A stretch of DNA of 61,468 nucleotides from Alkalimonas sp. (GCF_020831925.1 NZ_JAFIFQ010000017.1:1-61468); one strand, 5' to 3'. Positions 20,094 through 34,200 are shown, counted from the stretch's first letter. Made by a program: numbers and translations. Notes: a model not told the origin generated them from the letters alone.

Positions 20094-21404
20094 TTAGCCT
20101 GAGCAAGGCCAGTCAGCGGCATCGACACTGTCCAGCGCCAGTGCATTGGCCTCGCCCTGCCACTGGCGGATATAGCTGCCATCGGGATCATAGAGTTGCT
20201 GTTGTTTAACCAGGTTAAACTGGCGATGGCCTCGGGGATCGGCACCAACGCCGGCCAGATACTGCCAATTGCCCCAGTTGATGGCCACATCGTAGTCAAT
20301 CAGCTGTTGTTCAAACCAGGCGGCGCCGTAGCGCCAGTCCAGTTGTAACTCGTGGACAAAACAGCTCGCAACCAGTTGACGACCCCGATTGGATAGGTAA
20401 CCGGTTTGTTTCAGCTGGCGCATGCAGGCATTGATCAGTGGGAAAGGCGTATTGCCCTCGCACCAGGCGCGAAAACGTTGTGGATAAAAGCTGGTTAGCG
20501 GGGCTCGTTGTTTGATGCCCTGGCGAAGAAACAAAGCTTTGCCATAGCGATGGCTGTACCAATGAAAATACTCACGCCACAAGAGTTCAAAGTAGATCCA
20601 GTAACTGGAGTCATTCCGACCATGACGTGCTTCAAACGCCTGTAGTGCCGTCACTACCTGCCGGGCTGATAAACAACCGGCTGCCAGCCAGGGTGAGAAC
20701 TTGGTGGAATTATCAAACCCATCCAGCGCATTGCGCACTTCTTTATAAAAACCGGGCAGGTCGCTGGCAAAGTAACGCTGCAGGTGCTGCTGGGCACTGT
20801 ATTCTCCACCGGAGAACACTGAGCTCAGCCAGGCCGGGTAACCGGGGAGCTGATCATTGTTTATGCCTTTGGGGGCAGGAGGAAGTCGTTGCGGGGCAGC
20901 GATGGCTGTGCTCAGCGGTAAATCCTCCACTTGCTTGCGAAACTGACTAAAGCTGGCTGGGAGCTCTGTCAGGGCAAAGGGCAATTGCTGTTCGCTAAAG
21001 AGGGTGTTGCTGTCCAGGCTTTGAAAGCTCAGATAAGGAAAGCGCTGTTGTAACTGCCGCCACTGACGGGCCTCGTAATAACCAGGCTGGCGGCTTTGGT
21101 AGATGGCATCAACCTTGTACTGGCTGATCAGTTGGCTGATGGCTTCGACCGGTGACTGAAAGCGCAGCACCAATTGTTGCTGACGATGTTGCAGCTGGTG
21201 ACTAAGCTCTTGCAGGCTATCCACCAGAAAGCGCCAACGCTGCATGCCCATGCGTTTGCTGTGATAACGGCCCGGGCTGAACCAGCCAGGCTCGGCGCAG
21301 TACAGCAGGATCAGCTGATCACACTCAGCACAGGCTTGCGTCAGTGCCGGTTGATCGCTGAGCCGTACATCCTGTTGAAACCAAAATAACCCCAGCCGAT
21401 GCAT
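20094..21404 (-). CDS. DASH-family cryptochrome/deoxyribodipyrimidine photolyase
   Basis: FAD and light-dependent protein of the photolyase/cryptochrome family, 436 residues. An N-terminal alpha/beta antenna domain (LGLFWFQQDVRLSDQPAL) is followed by the helical FAD domain with KFSPWLAAGCLSAR, ELLWREYFHWYSHRYG, TGYLSNRGRQ and NWGNWQYLAGVGADPRGHRQ. The last motif is typical of cryptochrome-DASH, which repairs cyclobutane dimers mainly in single-stranded DNA. The divergent neighbour is the outer-membrane gene at 21,533. Confidence 0.92.
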   Translation of the reverse strand: MHRLGLFWFQQDVRLSDQPALTQACAECDQLILLYCAEPGWFSPGRYHSKRMGMQRWRFLVDSLQELSHQLQHRQQQLVLRFQSPVEAISQLISQYKVDAIYQSRQPGYYEARQWRQLQQRFPYLSFQSLDSNTLFSEQQLPFALTELPASFSQFRKQVEDLPLSTAIAAPQRLPPAPKGINNDQLPGYPAWLSSVFSGGEYSAQQHLQRYFASDLPGFYKEVRNALDGFDNSTKFSPWLAAGCLSARQVVTALQAFEARHGRNDSSYWIYFELLWREYFHWYSHRYGKALFLRQGIKQRAPLTSFYPQRFRAWCEGNTPFPLINACMRQLKQTGYLSNRGRQLVASCFVHELQLDWRYGAAWFEQQLIDYDVAINWGNWQYLAGVGADPRGHRQFNLVKQQQLYDPDGSYIRQWQGEANALALDSVDAADWPCSG

Positions 21405-21532
21405 GCGTGCCTCCTGTATCTTAGAGTATTGATTACGTTCAATGGATGGTATCAGACCAGTCTGCCATCGCTTGCAACCTGATTGCTATGCTACTCTGTA
21501 ACGGATTTGAACTTTGCAAAAAGGATGCATGC

Positions 21533-22744
21533 ATGCGACGTCCATTGGCCGCTTTAACGACCCTGTTTGTTAGCAGTTCCGTGCTGGCGTATGGCTGGGG
21601 TGGGCCAGAGCCCTTTCGGCTGGAACGGTTGGAAGGTCGTAACTTTGTGCTGACCGAAGAGAGTTTTTTGCATCGTGCCAGCTTTCAGCCGTTGCCGGTG
21701 GTCAGGATGCAGCATAGCTGGGCCAAGGATGGCTGGTATGGTACTGCCGGCAGTACCCGTAGCCGCGAGTTTTTTGTGCAGTCACATCTGCAAAAACGGG
21801 TTCAATTCGATGTGCCTATGTTTGTCGGCGTGCGTTTTCGCCGTGATGAAGACTTGGATGGTCGCTTTGATCGTACCTTGTTTGGCAGTGGTTATGTCAA
21901 TGCCGATGGCAGCCTGGAGCTTGGTGTTTGGGGCGATGTTCGTGGCGGTAAGGATGAAATAGATCTGCAGTTGGAAGCTTACTGGCGGCCCCGCCCTGAG
22001 CGCTGGCTGCGGGCAACCCTGGTGTCGCCGGATGCGATGTACAACAGCAAAACCTACGACAGCAGCTTTTATCAGCAGAAGCCCTTAACCTTGCACCTGG
22101 CGGCTGGCACTTCCTTGCCCGCTGGCCAGCAGCTGTATGGCTTTACCAATCTGAACCGGCAGATGGAGTACCATCAGCCGGATTTGGCGCAGCAGTGGAC
22201 CGATAAGCAGTACTCAGCAGGCCTTGGCTGGCTGTACCCTGTTACGGCCAGCTGGCAGCTGGGTCTGCAGACGCAGGGGCTTTATGGCTTACGGCAACAG
22301 TTTCAGGGCGATATACTGGCGTTTGCACTGCGCCGGCAATTTACCGACACCAGTCTGGAGCTGCAATCACGACGCGCTCAGCCGGTAGAGTATTGGGGTG
22401 GTATTCGCTATCAGACGTTGCGCGAGCGCGATCAAACCCAGCTGGCGGAGCAGGCCGTGTTAGAACACAGAAATGAATGGACGTTGTACGCTGGTATGGC
22501 CTGGAACTGGCGGCCGTGGATCCGTTTCAAGCCAGCCTTGATGCTCAGTTATGCCGATCTTCAGGGCCTAAGGCCGGATGATGAGGAACCACTCGATTTC
22601 AGTGGCGTGCTGGCCAAGCTTGTGCCTGTGGTTGAATTGCATCTGCATCAGCAAAGTGGCGCGGTGATCCGGATAAACCCGACCATCGAGTTGCATAACC
22701 TGTCCTTTGGCGGCGGCAATGTGCAGGTGCATATCCCGTTTTAG
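21533..22744 (+). CDS. Probable outer-membrane beta-barrel protein, unknown function
   Basis: 403 residues from the ATG at 21533, chosen because it starts a clean signal peptide (MRRPLAALTTLFVSSSVLAY) eight bases after AAAAAGG. The mature part is rich in alternating aromatic and polar residues, has repeated short strand-like stretches, and ends in phenylalanine (VQVHIPF), the usual signature of a beta-barrel outer-membrane protein. I do not recognise the family. It has its own orientation between phr and corA. Confidence 0.65.
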   Translation: MRRPLAALTTLFVSSSVLAYGWGGPEPFRLERLEGRNFVLTEESFLHRASFQPLPVVRMQHSWAKDGWYGTAGSTRSREFFVQSHLQKRVQFDVPMFVGVRFRRDEDLDGRFDRTLFGSGYVNADGSLELGVWGDVRGGKDEIDLQLEAYWRPRPERWLRATLVSPDAMYNSKTYDSSFYQQKPLTLHLAAGTSLPAGQQLYGFTNLNRQMEYHQPDLAQQWTDKQYSAGLGWLYPVTASWQLGLQTQGLYGLRQQFQGDILAFALRRQFTDTSLELQSRRAQPVEYWGGIRYQTLRERDQTQLAEQAVLEHRNEWTLYAGMAWNWRPWIRFKPALMLSYADLQGLRPDDEEPLDFSGVLAKLVPVVELHLHQQSGAVIRINPTIELHNLSFGGGNVQVHIPF

Positions 22745-22840
22745 CACTGGTGTACTGATGCCCGGTTATCCAAACCTGGCTTGCTGGACAAGCTGAGCTT
22801 TGCCCAGATCGAAGTTTTTATTGTGGAAAAGGATAGATGA

Positions 22841-23902
22841 ATGGCTGGCAGACTGGTTCGTAAAAAAGGCAAAAAAGCAGGTTCGGCACCCGGCACCTTG
22901 GTTTATACCGGCCATCCATCAAGCCAAGCCTCTATCTGGCAATTGCTTCAGTACGACAGCAGTCGGATGCTGGACGATACTCTCACTGATCTGGGGCAAC
23001 TCCCAGCGCAGCCTACCGGTATGGTCCGTTGGTTGAATATCTGTGGTCTTACGGGCGTTGCGCCAGTAGAGCAGCTGGGTAAACAGTTCAACCTGCATCC
23101 GCTGGTGCTGGAAGATATGCTGAATACCGACCACAGGCCTAAGGTTGAGGCGCATCCTGATTATTTGTTTATTGTATTTAAAATGCTGCATTTTCACCCG
23201 GAAAGCCGAGAAATCCGAGCGGAGCAGATCAGTCTGGTCCTGTTAGAAAACACCGTGATCAGTTTGCAGGAGATGCCGGGGAATGTATTTGAAGGTGTCT
23301 TGCAGCGGCTGCAGGCAGGTCGGCGCTTGCGGGGCTTTGGCGCCGATTACCTGGCTTACGCCCTGCTGGATGCAGTGGTCGATCATTACTTTACCTTGCT
23401 GGAGCAGTGTGGCGATCATATTGAACAGCTGGAAAATGAGCTGATGGACTCCCCGACCGTTGCTGTGCTTAGCAAAATACATCACTTTAAGCGCGAAATG
23501 CTGATGCTGCGCAAAGCCGTTTGGCCCCTACGCGAGTTACTCAGCAGTCTGCTGCGCGATGAATACGCACTGATTAAACCGGAAACCCGTATTTTTCTAC
23601 GCGATGTCTACGACCACTGTGTGCATATCATCGATACCATGGAAACCTTGCGTGATGTGCTGGGTGGCTTACTGGATCTGTATCTTACCAGTGTCAGCAA
23701 TCGCACCAATGAGGTGATGAAAGTCCTCACCATGATGGCCAGTATCTTTATTCCGCTGACCTTTATTGCCGGTATTTACGGCATGAACTTTGAGATTATG
23801 CCTGAGCTCGGCTGGCAATATGGCTACGGCCTGATCTTAGGCCTGATGGCCGCCATCGCCGGCGGCCTGCTCTGGTATTTCCGCAAGAAGGGTTGGTGGT
23901 AG
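22841..23902 (+). CDS. corA: CorA-family divalent cation transporter
   Basis: Mg2+/Co2+ or Zn2+ channel of the CorA/ZntB superfamily, 353 residues. A large cytoplasmic alpha/beta and helical domain (to about 285) is followed by two C-terminal membrane helices. The selectivity loop GMN is in GIYGMNFEIMPELGW between them. The tail is basic (FRKKGWW). AAAAGG precedes the ATG. It is convergent with mnmE, the stops lying 1 bp apart. The exact cation cannot be told from sequence. Confidence 0.9.
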   Translation: MAGRLVRKKGKKAGSAPGTLVYTGHPSSQASIWQLLQYDSSRMLDDTLTDLGQLPAQPTGMVRWLNICGLTGVAPVEQLGKQFNLHPLVLEDMLNTDHRPKVEAHPDYLFIVFKMLHFHPESREIRAEQISLVLLENTVISLQEMPGNVFEGVLQRLQAGRRLRGFGADYLAYALLDAVVDHYFTLLEQCGDHIEQLENELMDSPTVAVLSKIHHFKREMLMLRKAVWPLRELLSSLLRDEYALIKPETRIFLRDVYDHCVHIIDTMETLRDVLGGLLDLYLTSVSNRTNEVMKVLTMMASIFIPLTFIAGIYGMNFEIMPELGWQYGYGLILGLMAAIAGGLLWYFRKKGWW

Positions 23903-23903
23903 G

Positions 23904-25268
23904 TCACTTACCGATACAGAAACTGGAAAAAATCCGCCCCAATAAATCATCGGAGCTGAATTCGCCGGTGATTTCATTCAGGTGTTGCTGGGTTAAGCGA
24001 AGCTCTTCGGCCAGGATCTCACCGGCAATAAAACTGTGCAGTTGCTCCTGGCCGGTTGTCAGGTGTTCATGGGCACGTTCCAGCGCATCCAGGTGACGGC
24101 GGCGGGCCAGGAAGCTGCCTTCATTGGTGCCCTCAAAGCCCATGCATTGCTTTAAATGCTCCCGCAGTGCCTCGATGCCAGCGCCGGTTTTGGCTGATAA
24201 CCGAAAGACCGGTACGCTTTGCTGGAGCTCGGCCTGCATTGGTTCGCCAGTTAAGTCGGCTTTATTGCGTATCACCGTGATGCCAAGCTTAGCTGGTAGC
24301 CGGTCGATAAAATCCGGCCAGATGCTATGCGGATCGGTCGCATCTGTGGTGGTGCCATCCACCATAAAGAGCACCCGATCGGCTTGCTCTATTTCCTGCC
24401 AGGCGCGTTCAATACCGATTTGTTCCACCTGATCACTGGCTTCACGCAGCCCGGCGGTATCGATGATATGCAGTGGCATGCCATCGATATGAATGTGCTC
24501 GCGCAGTACATCCCGGGTGGTACCGGCAATATCCGTCACTATGGCCGCTTCACGACCCGCCAGGGCATTCAGTAAACTGGATTTACCGGCATTGGGCCGC
24601 CCGGCGATGACCACCCGCATACCTTCGCGCAAAATACTGCCCTGATTGGCCTGGCGACGAATGCTGGCCAAATCGTCGATGATGCTGGCCAAATCCGCGG
24701 CCACTTTGCCATCGGATAAAAAGTCGATTTCTTCATCCGGGAAGTCGATGGCGGCTTCCACATAGATGCGCAGGTGAATGACTTTTTCTACCAGCGCATG
24801 AATGCGGGCGGAAAACTCCCCCTGCAAGGAGTGCATGGCAGAGCGGGCTGCCTGCTCCGAGCTGGCATCAATCAGATCGGCGATGGCTTCGGCCTGAGCC
24901 AGATCCAATTTGTCGTTCAAAAAAGCGCGTTCGCTGAATTCTCCTGGCCGGGCTATGCGCACCTGGGGCAGGGTGATGACCCGGCGCAGCAGCATATCCA
25001 GTAGAACGGGGCCTCCATGGCCTTGCAGCTCGAGCACATCTTCGCCGGTAAAGGAGTTGGGCCCGGGGAAATACAGCGCAATGCCCTGATCCAATGCCTT
25101 GCCATCCGCATCCAGAAACGGCAGATAGTTTGCCGTGCGGGCTTTGGGGATTTTACCCAGCACCGCTTGGGCAACCAGGCTGGCAGCCGGGCCGGAAATA
25201 CGGATAATGCCGACGCCGGCGCGTCCGGTGGCAGTAGCAATGGCGGCAATGGTTTCGGTGCTGTACAT
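23904..25268 (-). CDS. mnmE: tRNA modification GTPase MnmE
   Basis: Acts with MnmG to modify U34 of certain tRNAs; 454 residues. The start [18 protein letters not shown] (25268) is the conserved one. An in-frame extension to 25325 would cross the yidC terminator and is rejected. The N-terminal folate-binding domain is followed by a helical domain with an inserted G domain ([26 protein letters not shown]). The C-terminal CIGK carries the catalytic cysteine. It ends 1 bp from convergent corA. Confidence 0.97.
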   Translation of the reverse strand: MYSTETIAAIATATGRAGVGIIRISGPAASLVAQAVLGKIPKARTANYLPFLDADGKALDQGIALYFPGPNSFTGEDVLELQGHGGPVLLDMLLRRVITLPQVRIARPGEFSERAFLNDKLDLAQAEAIADLIDASSEQAARSAMHSLQGEFSARIHALVEKVIHLRIYVEAAIDFPDEEIDFLSDGKVAADLASIIDDLASIRRQANQGSILREGMRVVIAGRPNAGKSSLLNALAGREAAIVTDIAGTTRDVLREHIHIDGMPLHIIDTAGLREASDQVEQIGIERAWQEIEQADRVLFMVDGTTTDATDPHSIWPDFIDRLPAKLGITVIRNKADLTGEPMQAELQQSVPVFRLSAKTGAGIEALREHLKQCMGFEGTNEGSFLARRRHLDALERAHEHLTTGQEQLHSFIAGEILAEELRLTQQHLNEITGEFSSDDLLGRIFSSFCIGK

Positions 25269-25290
25269 AAAATCCTCGTTCGGGGTTATA

Positions 25291-25319
25291 AAAAAAGCCT
25301 GTGAATCACAGGCTTTTTT
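25291..25319 (-). terminator. Terminator between yidC and mnmE
   Basis: A perfect 13-bp stem (AAAAAAGCCTGTG with CACAGGCTTTTTT, loop AAT) lies 14 bp after the yidC stop and 22 bp before the mnmE ATG. With A/T runs on both sides it could work in either direction. It leaves no room for a separate promoter before mnmE. Confidence 0.85.
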
Positions 25320-25333
25320 CTGCATTGCTTGGC

Positions 25334-26989
25334 TTACGCCTTACGGCTATGCAGGCCTTTTTTCTCCATGCCCCGGTAAATATAGAGCATTTGGGCCAGT
25401 GAGATCAGGTTACTGACCAGCCAGTACAGCACCAGGCCGCTTGGGAACCAAATAAAGAACACCGAGAAAGCGACCGGCATCCACATCATCAGCTTGCGCT
25501 GCATTGGATCGGTGACAGTCATTGGCGTCAGTTTCTGCATCATGAACATGCTGGCACCAAACAACACAGGTAAGATAAACCATGGATCCGGCGCCGACAG
25601 ATCCTGCAGCCATAGCATAAAGGGCGCATGACGCAGTTCCACACTTTCGACAAAGACCCAATACAGCGCCAGGAAGATTGGCATTTGCAGCAGCAAGGGT
25701 AAGCAGCCGCCCATAGGGTTGACTTTCTCTTTGCGGTACAGCTCCATCATGGCCGGGCCAAGTTTCTGGCGGTCATCTTTGTAGCGGGCTTGCAGGTCCT
25801 CAATTTTAGGCTTGAGGTTGCGCATCTTCGCCATCGATTCGTACTGAATTTTGGTCAGTGGGTACATCACCCCTTTGACGATGATGGTGATCAGAATAAT
25901 GGCCAGACCCCAGTTCACTACAAAGCCCTGGATCAAGGTCAGTAACCAGAACAGTGGCTGGGAGATAAACCACAGGAAACCATAATCGACGGTTAAATCC
26001 AGGCCATTAGCCAGCTCGGCCAGGTTGTCCTGGATTTTCGGACCGGCGTAGAAGGTAGTCGTGATAAGTGTTTGCTCACCAGGTTGCAGTTGCAACATGG
26101 GGCCGGAGGTACCTATCAACCCTTGGCCCTGATGGTAACGGCTATAAATCAAATTATCGACATGCTGCTCCGGAACCCAGGCGGCCACAAAGTAATGCTC
26201 CAGCATGGCAGCCCAACCGCCCTGAGTCGGGATCGACAGGTTGCTCTTTTGCATGTCTTTGAAGTTGTACTTTTTATAGCGATCCGAGGCAGTGCCGTAA
26301 GCGGCACCCCGGTAAATCGGCATAAAAAAGCTACTGTCCTTACCGCCATCAATGGTTTGACGCAAATGCTGGTAGTTTTGTACCACCCGTACTTCATCGC
26401 TGGCATTGCTCAGGTGGTATTCGACGCTGACATCGTACTGGCCCGGGCGAAAAATAAAGCGCTTTTCAATCTGCAGTCCCTGATACTCGTAATGCAGAGG
26501 GACCACCAACTCCTGTTGGCCGGATGCAAGCGTGAAGTTAAGTTGATCGGTGTGATACACCGGGCGATTACCCCTGCGGGCATCAGGTCCATGCTGGCCA
26601 ATCAGGCCCGACTCGGCAATGTAGTTGAAGCCGGTCTGGCGACGCATCATCACATAAGGAGTCTGGCTGTCTTTGGTCAGCTCGTATTGTGAAAGCTTCA
26701 GGCCGACAATGTCACCACCGCGTGTACTGATTTCTACCTGCAGCACATCGGTTTCAACCCGCACAATTTGCTCATGCTGGCTGCTGGCTGGGCCTACAGC
26801 TGGTGTGCTGGCCACCGGTTGGGTGCCAAACTCATCGGCGGAGAGTTGCAGCTCGCCGGAACTGTCCAGCTGCTCAGCCTGAGGCTGGCTGACGACAGGC
26901 TCTTGTCCATAGTCTTGGTGCCATTGTTTCCACAGCAGAAAACTGACGAAAGCGAGCGCGATGATTAAAATACTACGTTGCGAGTCCAT
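25334..26989 (-). CDS. yidC: Membrane protein insertase YidC
   Basis: Inserts and folds inner-membrane proteins, alone or with SecYEG. It has 551 residues. The first membrane helix ([20 protein letters not shown]) is followed by the periplasmic P1 beta-sandwich (about 60-330). The conserved five-helix core comes next, with [35 protein letters not shown] and a basic C-terminus ([13 protein letters not shown]). It lies 3 bp after yidD in the rpmH-rnpA-yidD-yidC cluster. Confidence 0.98.
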   Translation of the reverse strand: MDSQRSILIIALAFVSFLLWKQWHQDYGQEPVVSQPQAEQLDSSGELQLSADEFGTQPVASTPAVGPASSQHEQIVRVETDVLQVEISTRGGDIVGLKLSQYELTKDSQTPYVMMRRQTGFNYIAESGLIGQHGPDARRGNRPVYHTDQLNFTLASGQQELVVPLHYEYQGLQIEKRFIFRPGQYDVSVEYHLSNASDEVRVVQNYQHLRQTIDGGKDSSFFMPIYRGAAYGTASDRYKKYNFKDMQKSNLSIPTQGGWAAMLEHYFVAAWVPEQHVDNLIYSRYHQGQGLIGTSGPMLQLQPGEQTLITTTFYAGPKIQDNLAELANGLDLTVDYGFLWFISQPLFWLLTLIQGFVVNWGLAIILITIIVKGVMYPLTKIQYESMAKMRNLKPKIEDLQARYKDDRQKLGPAMMELYRKEKVNPMGGCLPLLLQMPIFLALYWVFVESVELRHAPFMLWLQDLSAPDPWFILPVLFGASMFMMQKLTPMTVTDPMQRKLMMWMPVAFSVFFIWFPSGLVLYWLVSNLISLAQMLYIYRGMEKKGLHSRKA

Positions 26990-26992
26990 AGG

Positions 26993-27244
26993 TTAGCTTT
27001 TCTCATTGTGCTTTTCAGGAACGGGATCGTGACCCCCAGGATGTAAGGGGTGACATTTTAATAGACGTTTCGCTGCTAACCAAGTCCCTTTGAGCACCCC
27101 AAAGCGGGTGATGGCCTCAATGGCATAGTGGGAGCAGCTGGGATGAAACCGGCAACTGGGACCGAACAGCGGACTGATCAGTTTTTGATAGCCGTGCAAC
27201 AAGGCCAAAGCTAGACGCTGTAATGGCGACAGATTTTGTTCCAT
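26993..27244 (-). CDS. yidD: Membrane protein insertion efficiency factor YidD
   Basis: Small 83-residue inner-membrane-associated protein that aids YidC-dependent insertion. The family signature is clear: [23 protein letters not shown] with conserved cysteines, then [13 protein letters not shown]. It overlaps the 3' end of rnpA by 34 bp, as in many Gammaproteobacteria, so translation is probably coupled. Confidence 0.96.
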   Translation of the reverse strand: MEQNLSPLQRLALALLHGYQKLISPLFGPSCRFHPSCSHYAIEAITRFGVLKGTWLAAKRLLKCHPLHPGGHDPVPEKHNEKS

Positions 27245-27567
27245 AACCGCTCCAGTTGCTTGCTGAGTTCTTGGTTCTCAGTGTCTGAGATCGGGCCTTT
27301 TACCATCACCACCAAATCAATGGCGGGCAGGCGATGCTGTTGCAAACGGAAGTTTTCCCGGATGCAGCGTTTGATGCGATTGCGATCCACGGCTAATTTA
27401 GCACGTTTTTTGGCAATAATCAGACCTAACCTTGGATGATCGAGGTTATTGTTGCTGCAAAGGATGGTAAAGAGAGGAGAGCCAGCCCGAAATGGCTGTT
27501 GAAAGACGGCATTAAATTCGCCAGGAGTTAGCAGACGTAACTCCCTGCCGAATTTAAAGTTTTGCAC
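27211..27567 (-). CDS. rnpA: Ribonuclease P protein component
   Basis: Basic protein cofactor of RNase P, which removes the 5' leader from pre-tRNAs. It has 118 residues. The RNR motif ([19 protein letters not shown]) is intact, and [19 protein letters not shown] opens the protein. It starts 18 bp after rpmH and is transcribed from the rpmH promoter. Confidence 0.96.
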   Translation of the reverse strand: MQNFKFGRELRLLTPGEFNAVFQQPFRAGSPLFTILCSNNNLDHPRLGLIIAKKRAKLAVDRNRIKRCIRENFRLQQHRLPAIDLVVMVKGPISDTENQELSKQLERLWNKICRHYSV

Positions 27568-27585
27568 GTAGCACTTAGCTGTCGG

Positions 27586-27750
<165 letters not shown>

Positions 27751-27820
27751 CTAAGAATTAGCTCTGTTTTAGTATTACCTCAGTGAAACACCAAAACACA
27801 GTTGATAAAAATGAGCGCGA

Positions 27821-27849
27821 ATTTTACGTAGTCCTGACTTGAAAGTCAA
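27821..27849 (-). promoter_or_regulatory. rpmH promoter
   Basis: On the minus strand TTGACT (27844-27849), a 17-bp spacer and TAAAAT (27821-27826) form a near-consensus sigma-70 promoter, about 100 bp before the rpmH ATG. Confidence 0.85.
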
Positions 27850-27984
27850 TGCGATCCTAAGGAATATCTGTCAAGATCCTGGCCGATCCACTGTTTTCCA
27901 CAGGCGCGTCGTTCGCTTTGAATAAAGTGTGTGCAATTTTGTTTGCCTATCCATGGTGACGGGCACTGGCAGCAGCTCTGACCA

Positions 27985-27993
27985 TATGGATAA
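27985..27993 (-). promoter_or_regulatory. DnaA box upstream of the dnaA promoter
   Basis: TATGGATAA is the reverse complement of TTATCCATA, one mismatch from consensus and identical to a box in oriC. It lies just ahead of the proposed dnaA -35. Confidence 0.55.
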
Positions 27994-28000
27994 AAAGCCA

Positions 28001-28028
28001 TTGCCTGGAAATTAATATTGTATATATT
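28001..28028 (+). promoter_or_regulatory. Possible dnaA promoter
   Basis: TTGCCT (28001-28006), a 16-bp spacer and TATATT (28023-28028). It would give a leader of about 130 nt carrying the DnaA box at 28089. Confidence 0.45.
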
Positions 28029-28088
28029 CAATGGCTTGCCATTAACTGTCTAAGCGAGGAGCTTTTTATAAAAAGTCAATATTGAAGT

Positions 28089-28097
28089 TGTGGATAA
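28089..28097 (-). promoter_or_regulatory. DnaA box in the dnaA leader
   Basis: TGTGGATAA is a perfect TTATCCACA box on the minus strand, 72 bp before the dnaA start. DnaA binding here would fit the known autorepression of dnaA. Confidence 0.75.
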
Positions 28098-28168
28098 CTA
28101 GGCTCATAATGCTCGCTTACCTATTTTAAGATGCGCTACAGCCATAAGAAACGATTCAGGGAGCTAGG

Positions 28169-29539
28169 GTGTACCAGTCCGTATGGAAAAATTGCCTGCA
28201 AACGTTGCAGCAGGAATTGCCAGCACAACATTTCAGCATGTGGATCCGACCGCTGCAAGCCGCAAGCTCTGATGAAGCTTTGACACTCTATGCGCCTAAT
28301 CGCTTTGTGCTTGACTGGGTTCGTGAGAAATACCTAAATAGAATCAATGAGTTGATTCATGATTACTGCGGGGATAATGCACCTAGGCTGCGATTTGATG
28401 TTGGCAGCCGGCCACAACCTCAGGAAGGTCATCAGAATGAGCAGCCGCATGCGGCACCGGCAAGTGCACCTGCCAGTAGCCGCCCTGCCATGCCAGAGCC
28501 AGCGCCTAAATCAATCGTTAAATCCAATGTCAAGGCCAGCTATACCTTTGAAAACTTTGTTGAAGGTAAATCAAACCAGTTGGCCAGGGCTGCTGCAAGT
28601 CAGGTGGCGGATAATCCAGGTACGGCCTACAACCCGCTGTTCATTTATGGTGGTACCGGTTTAGGTAAGACTCACTTATTGCATGCCGTCGGTAATGGCA
28701 TCCTGGCGCAAAAGGAAAATGCCAAAGTCATCTATATGCATTCCGAGCGCTTTGTCCAAGATATGGTCAAAGCGCTGCAGAACAACGCCATTGAAGAGTT
28801 TAAACGCTATTATCGATCTGTGGACGCATTGCTAATCGATGATATCCAGTTCTTTGCCAACAAAGAGCGTTCACAGGAAGAGTTTTTCCATACTTTTAAT
28901 GCGCTGCTGGAAGGCAATCAGCAAATTATTCTGACCAGCGATCGCTACCCGAAAGAAATTGACGGCGTGGAAGATCGGCTGAAAAGCCGCTTTGGCTGGG
29001 GCCTGACCATTGCCATTGAACCGCCAGAGCTGGAAACCCGGGTGGCGATCCTGATGCGTAAAGCGCAAGAGAATCAGATCCGTTTGCCGGAAGAAGTCGC
29101 GTTCTTTATTGCTAAACGGCTGCGCTCGAATGTGCGTGAGCTCGAAGGTGCACTTAACCGTGTGATTGCCAATGCCAATTTCACCGGTCGTCCGATCACC
29201 ATCGACTTTGTCCGTGAAGCGCTGCGCGACTTGCTGGCCCTGCAGGACAAGCTGGTTACTATTGAAAATATCCAGAAGACCGTCGCCGAATACTACAAAA
29301 TCCGTGTCGCCGATTTGCTATCGAAACGTCGCAGTCGCTCAGTTGCCCGGCCACGGCAGATGGCAATGGCATTGGCAAAAGAGTTGACCAATCATAGCTT
29401 GCCGGAAATTGGTGATGCTTTTGGCGGTCGCGATCACACCACGGTATTGCATGCCTGTCGTAAGATTGAGTCATTAAAAGAAGAAACGCACGAAATCAAA
29501 GAAGATTTTCAGAATTTACTGCGCACCTTATCGTCATAA
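28169..29539 (+). CDS. dnaA: Chromosomal replication initiator DnaA
   Basis: AAA+ initiator that binds DnaA boxes and melts oriC; 456 residues. It starts at a GTG (28169) with GGAG six bases upstream. Domain I opens [18 protein letters not shown] low-complexity linker (about 85-120) is rich in Ala, Pro and Ser. The AAA+ core has [13 protein letters not shown] and LLIDDIQFF, and domain IV has the DnaA-box reader [14 protein letters not shown]. It leads dnaA-dnaN-recF-gyrB, 12 bp before dnaN. Confidence 0.99.
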   Translation: MYQSVWKNCLQTLQQELPAQHFSMWIRPLQAASSDEALTLYAPNRFVLDWVREKYLNRINELIHDYCGDNAPRLRFDVGSRPQPQEGHQNEQPHAAPASAPASSRPAMPEPAPKSIVKSNVKASYTFENFVEGKSNQLARAAASQVADNPGTAYNPLFIYGGTGLGKTHLLHAVGNGILAQKENAKVIYMHSERFVQDMVKALQNNAIEEFKRYYRSVDALLIDDIQFFANKERSQEEFFHTFNALLEGNQQIILTSDRYPKEIDGVEDRLKSRFGWGLTIAIEPPELETRVAILMRKAQENQIRLPEEVAFFIAKRLRSNVRELEGALNRVIANANFTGRPITIDFVREALRDLLALQDKLVTIENIQKTVAEYYKIRVADLLSKRRSRSVARPRQMAMALAKELTNHSLPEIGDAFGGRDHTTVLHACRKIESLKEETHEIKEDFQNLLRTLSS

Positions 29540-29551
29540 TAGGGACCCGTT

Positions 29552-30655
29552 ATGCACCTTAGCATCGACAAAGAAACACTGTTAAAGCCACTGCAAATGG
29601 TTTCTGGCGCCATCGAACGCCGTCATACCTTGCCGATCCTTTCCAATGTGCTGCTGGATGTGCAACAGGATCAGTTGTCGTTAACCGGAACTGATCTGGA
29701 AATTGAAATGGTGGCCAGTGTATCGGTCAGTCAGGTGCATCAGCAAGGGCGCATTACTGTGCCTGCGCGTAAATTGCTGGATATCTGTCGTAGCTTACCG
29801 GATGGCTGTCAAATTGAGCTGACACTGGTTGGCGAGCATTTTGTGATAAGTTCCGGCAAAGCAAAGTTCACCCTGACTACCTTGCCAGCCTTGGACTATC
29901 CGAATCTTGAAAGTTGGCAGGGAGAGGTCAATCTGCAGTTGTCACGTGCTGAGTTAAAGCGTTTGCTGGAAGAGACCGCTTTTTCCATGGCAAATCAGGA
30001 TGTGCGCTATTACTTAAATGGCCTGTTGTTTGAGGTGGATCAGCAACTGGTGCGGACCGTCGCCACCGATGGGCATCGACTGGCCATGAGCCAGTTGCAA
30101 CTCAGTGAACCCGTCAATGCCCAGCAACAGCTGATTATTCCCCGCAAAGGCGTGTTGGAAATGCTGCGCTTATTGCCAGATGATGATGGCAGCCTGACGC
30201 TGAGCCTGGGCTCAAATCATATCCGTCTGGTCCATGCTGCTTTTAGTTTCAGCAGCAAGTTGATTGATGGGCGTTTTCCCGATTACCGCCGGGTGATCCC
30301 ACGTAACAGCACCAAGCAGGTAACGGCTCATCGACCCGTGTTAAAAGATGCCTGTACTAGGGCTTCGATTTTGTCCAATGAAAAATACCGTGGTGTGCGC
30401 TTTAATCTGGCACCCAGTGAGCTACAGATCACCGCCAATAACCCAGAGCATGAGCAAGCGGAAGAAGTGATTGAGGTCGAGTATCAAGGCGATGCACTTG
30501 AGATTGGTTTTAATGTTAGCTATGTGCTGGATGTTCTGAACAGCTTAAATACCGATTTGGTGATGCTGCATTTGAGTGATAGCAATTCCAGTGTGTTGAT
30601 TGAAGGGGTTGGCAACGCCCAGGCGTCCTACGTTGTAATGCCGATGCGTCTGTAG
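29552..30655 (+). CDS. dnaN: DNA polymerase III beta sliding clamp
   Basis: Ring-shaped processivity clamp; 367 residues comprising three similar clamp domains. It opens MHLSIDKETLLKPLQMVSGAIERRHTLP in conserved fashion and ends with the VVMPMRL tail that forms part of the partner-binding groove. It lies 12 bp after dnaA and 13 bp before recF. Confidence 0.99.
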   Translation: MHLSIDKETLLKPLQMVSGAIERRHTLPILSNVLLDVQQDQLSLTGTDLEIEMVASVSVSQVHQQGRITVPARKLLDICRSLPDGCQIELTLVGEHFVISSGKAKFTLTTLPALDYPNLESWQGEVNLQLSRAELKRLLEETAFSMANQDVRYYLNGLLFEVDQQLVRTVATDGHRLAMSQLQLSEPVNAQQQLIIPRKGVLEMLRLLPDDDGSLTLSLGSNHIRLVHAAFSFSSKLIDGRFPDYRRVIPRNSTKQVTAHRPVLKDACTRASILSNEKYRGVRFNLAPSELQITANNPEHEQAEEVIEVEYQGDALEIGFNVSYVLDVLNSLNTDLVMLHLSDSNSSVLIEGVGNAQASYVVMPMRL

Positions 30656-30668
30656 AATTCGCACCGGC

Positions 30669-34170
<3,502 letters not shown>

Positions 34171-34200
34171 GCCCCCGGTAGCGATTGACGAAACGAACCC

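Noticed and set aside
25269-25325. N-terminal extension of MnmE to 25325
   Set aside because: It would run through the yidC terminator hairpin, and family homology begins at [15 protein letters not shown].
29943-29948. CACGTG core in dnaN as parS
   Set aside because: Neither arm matches the consensus.
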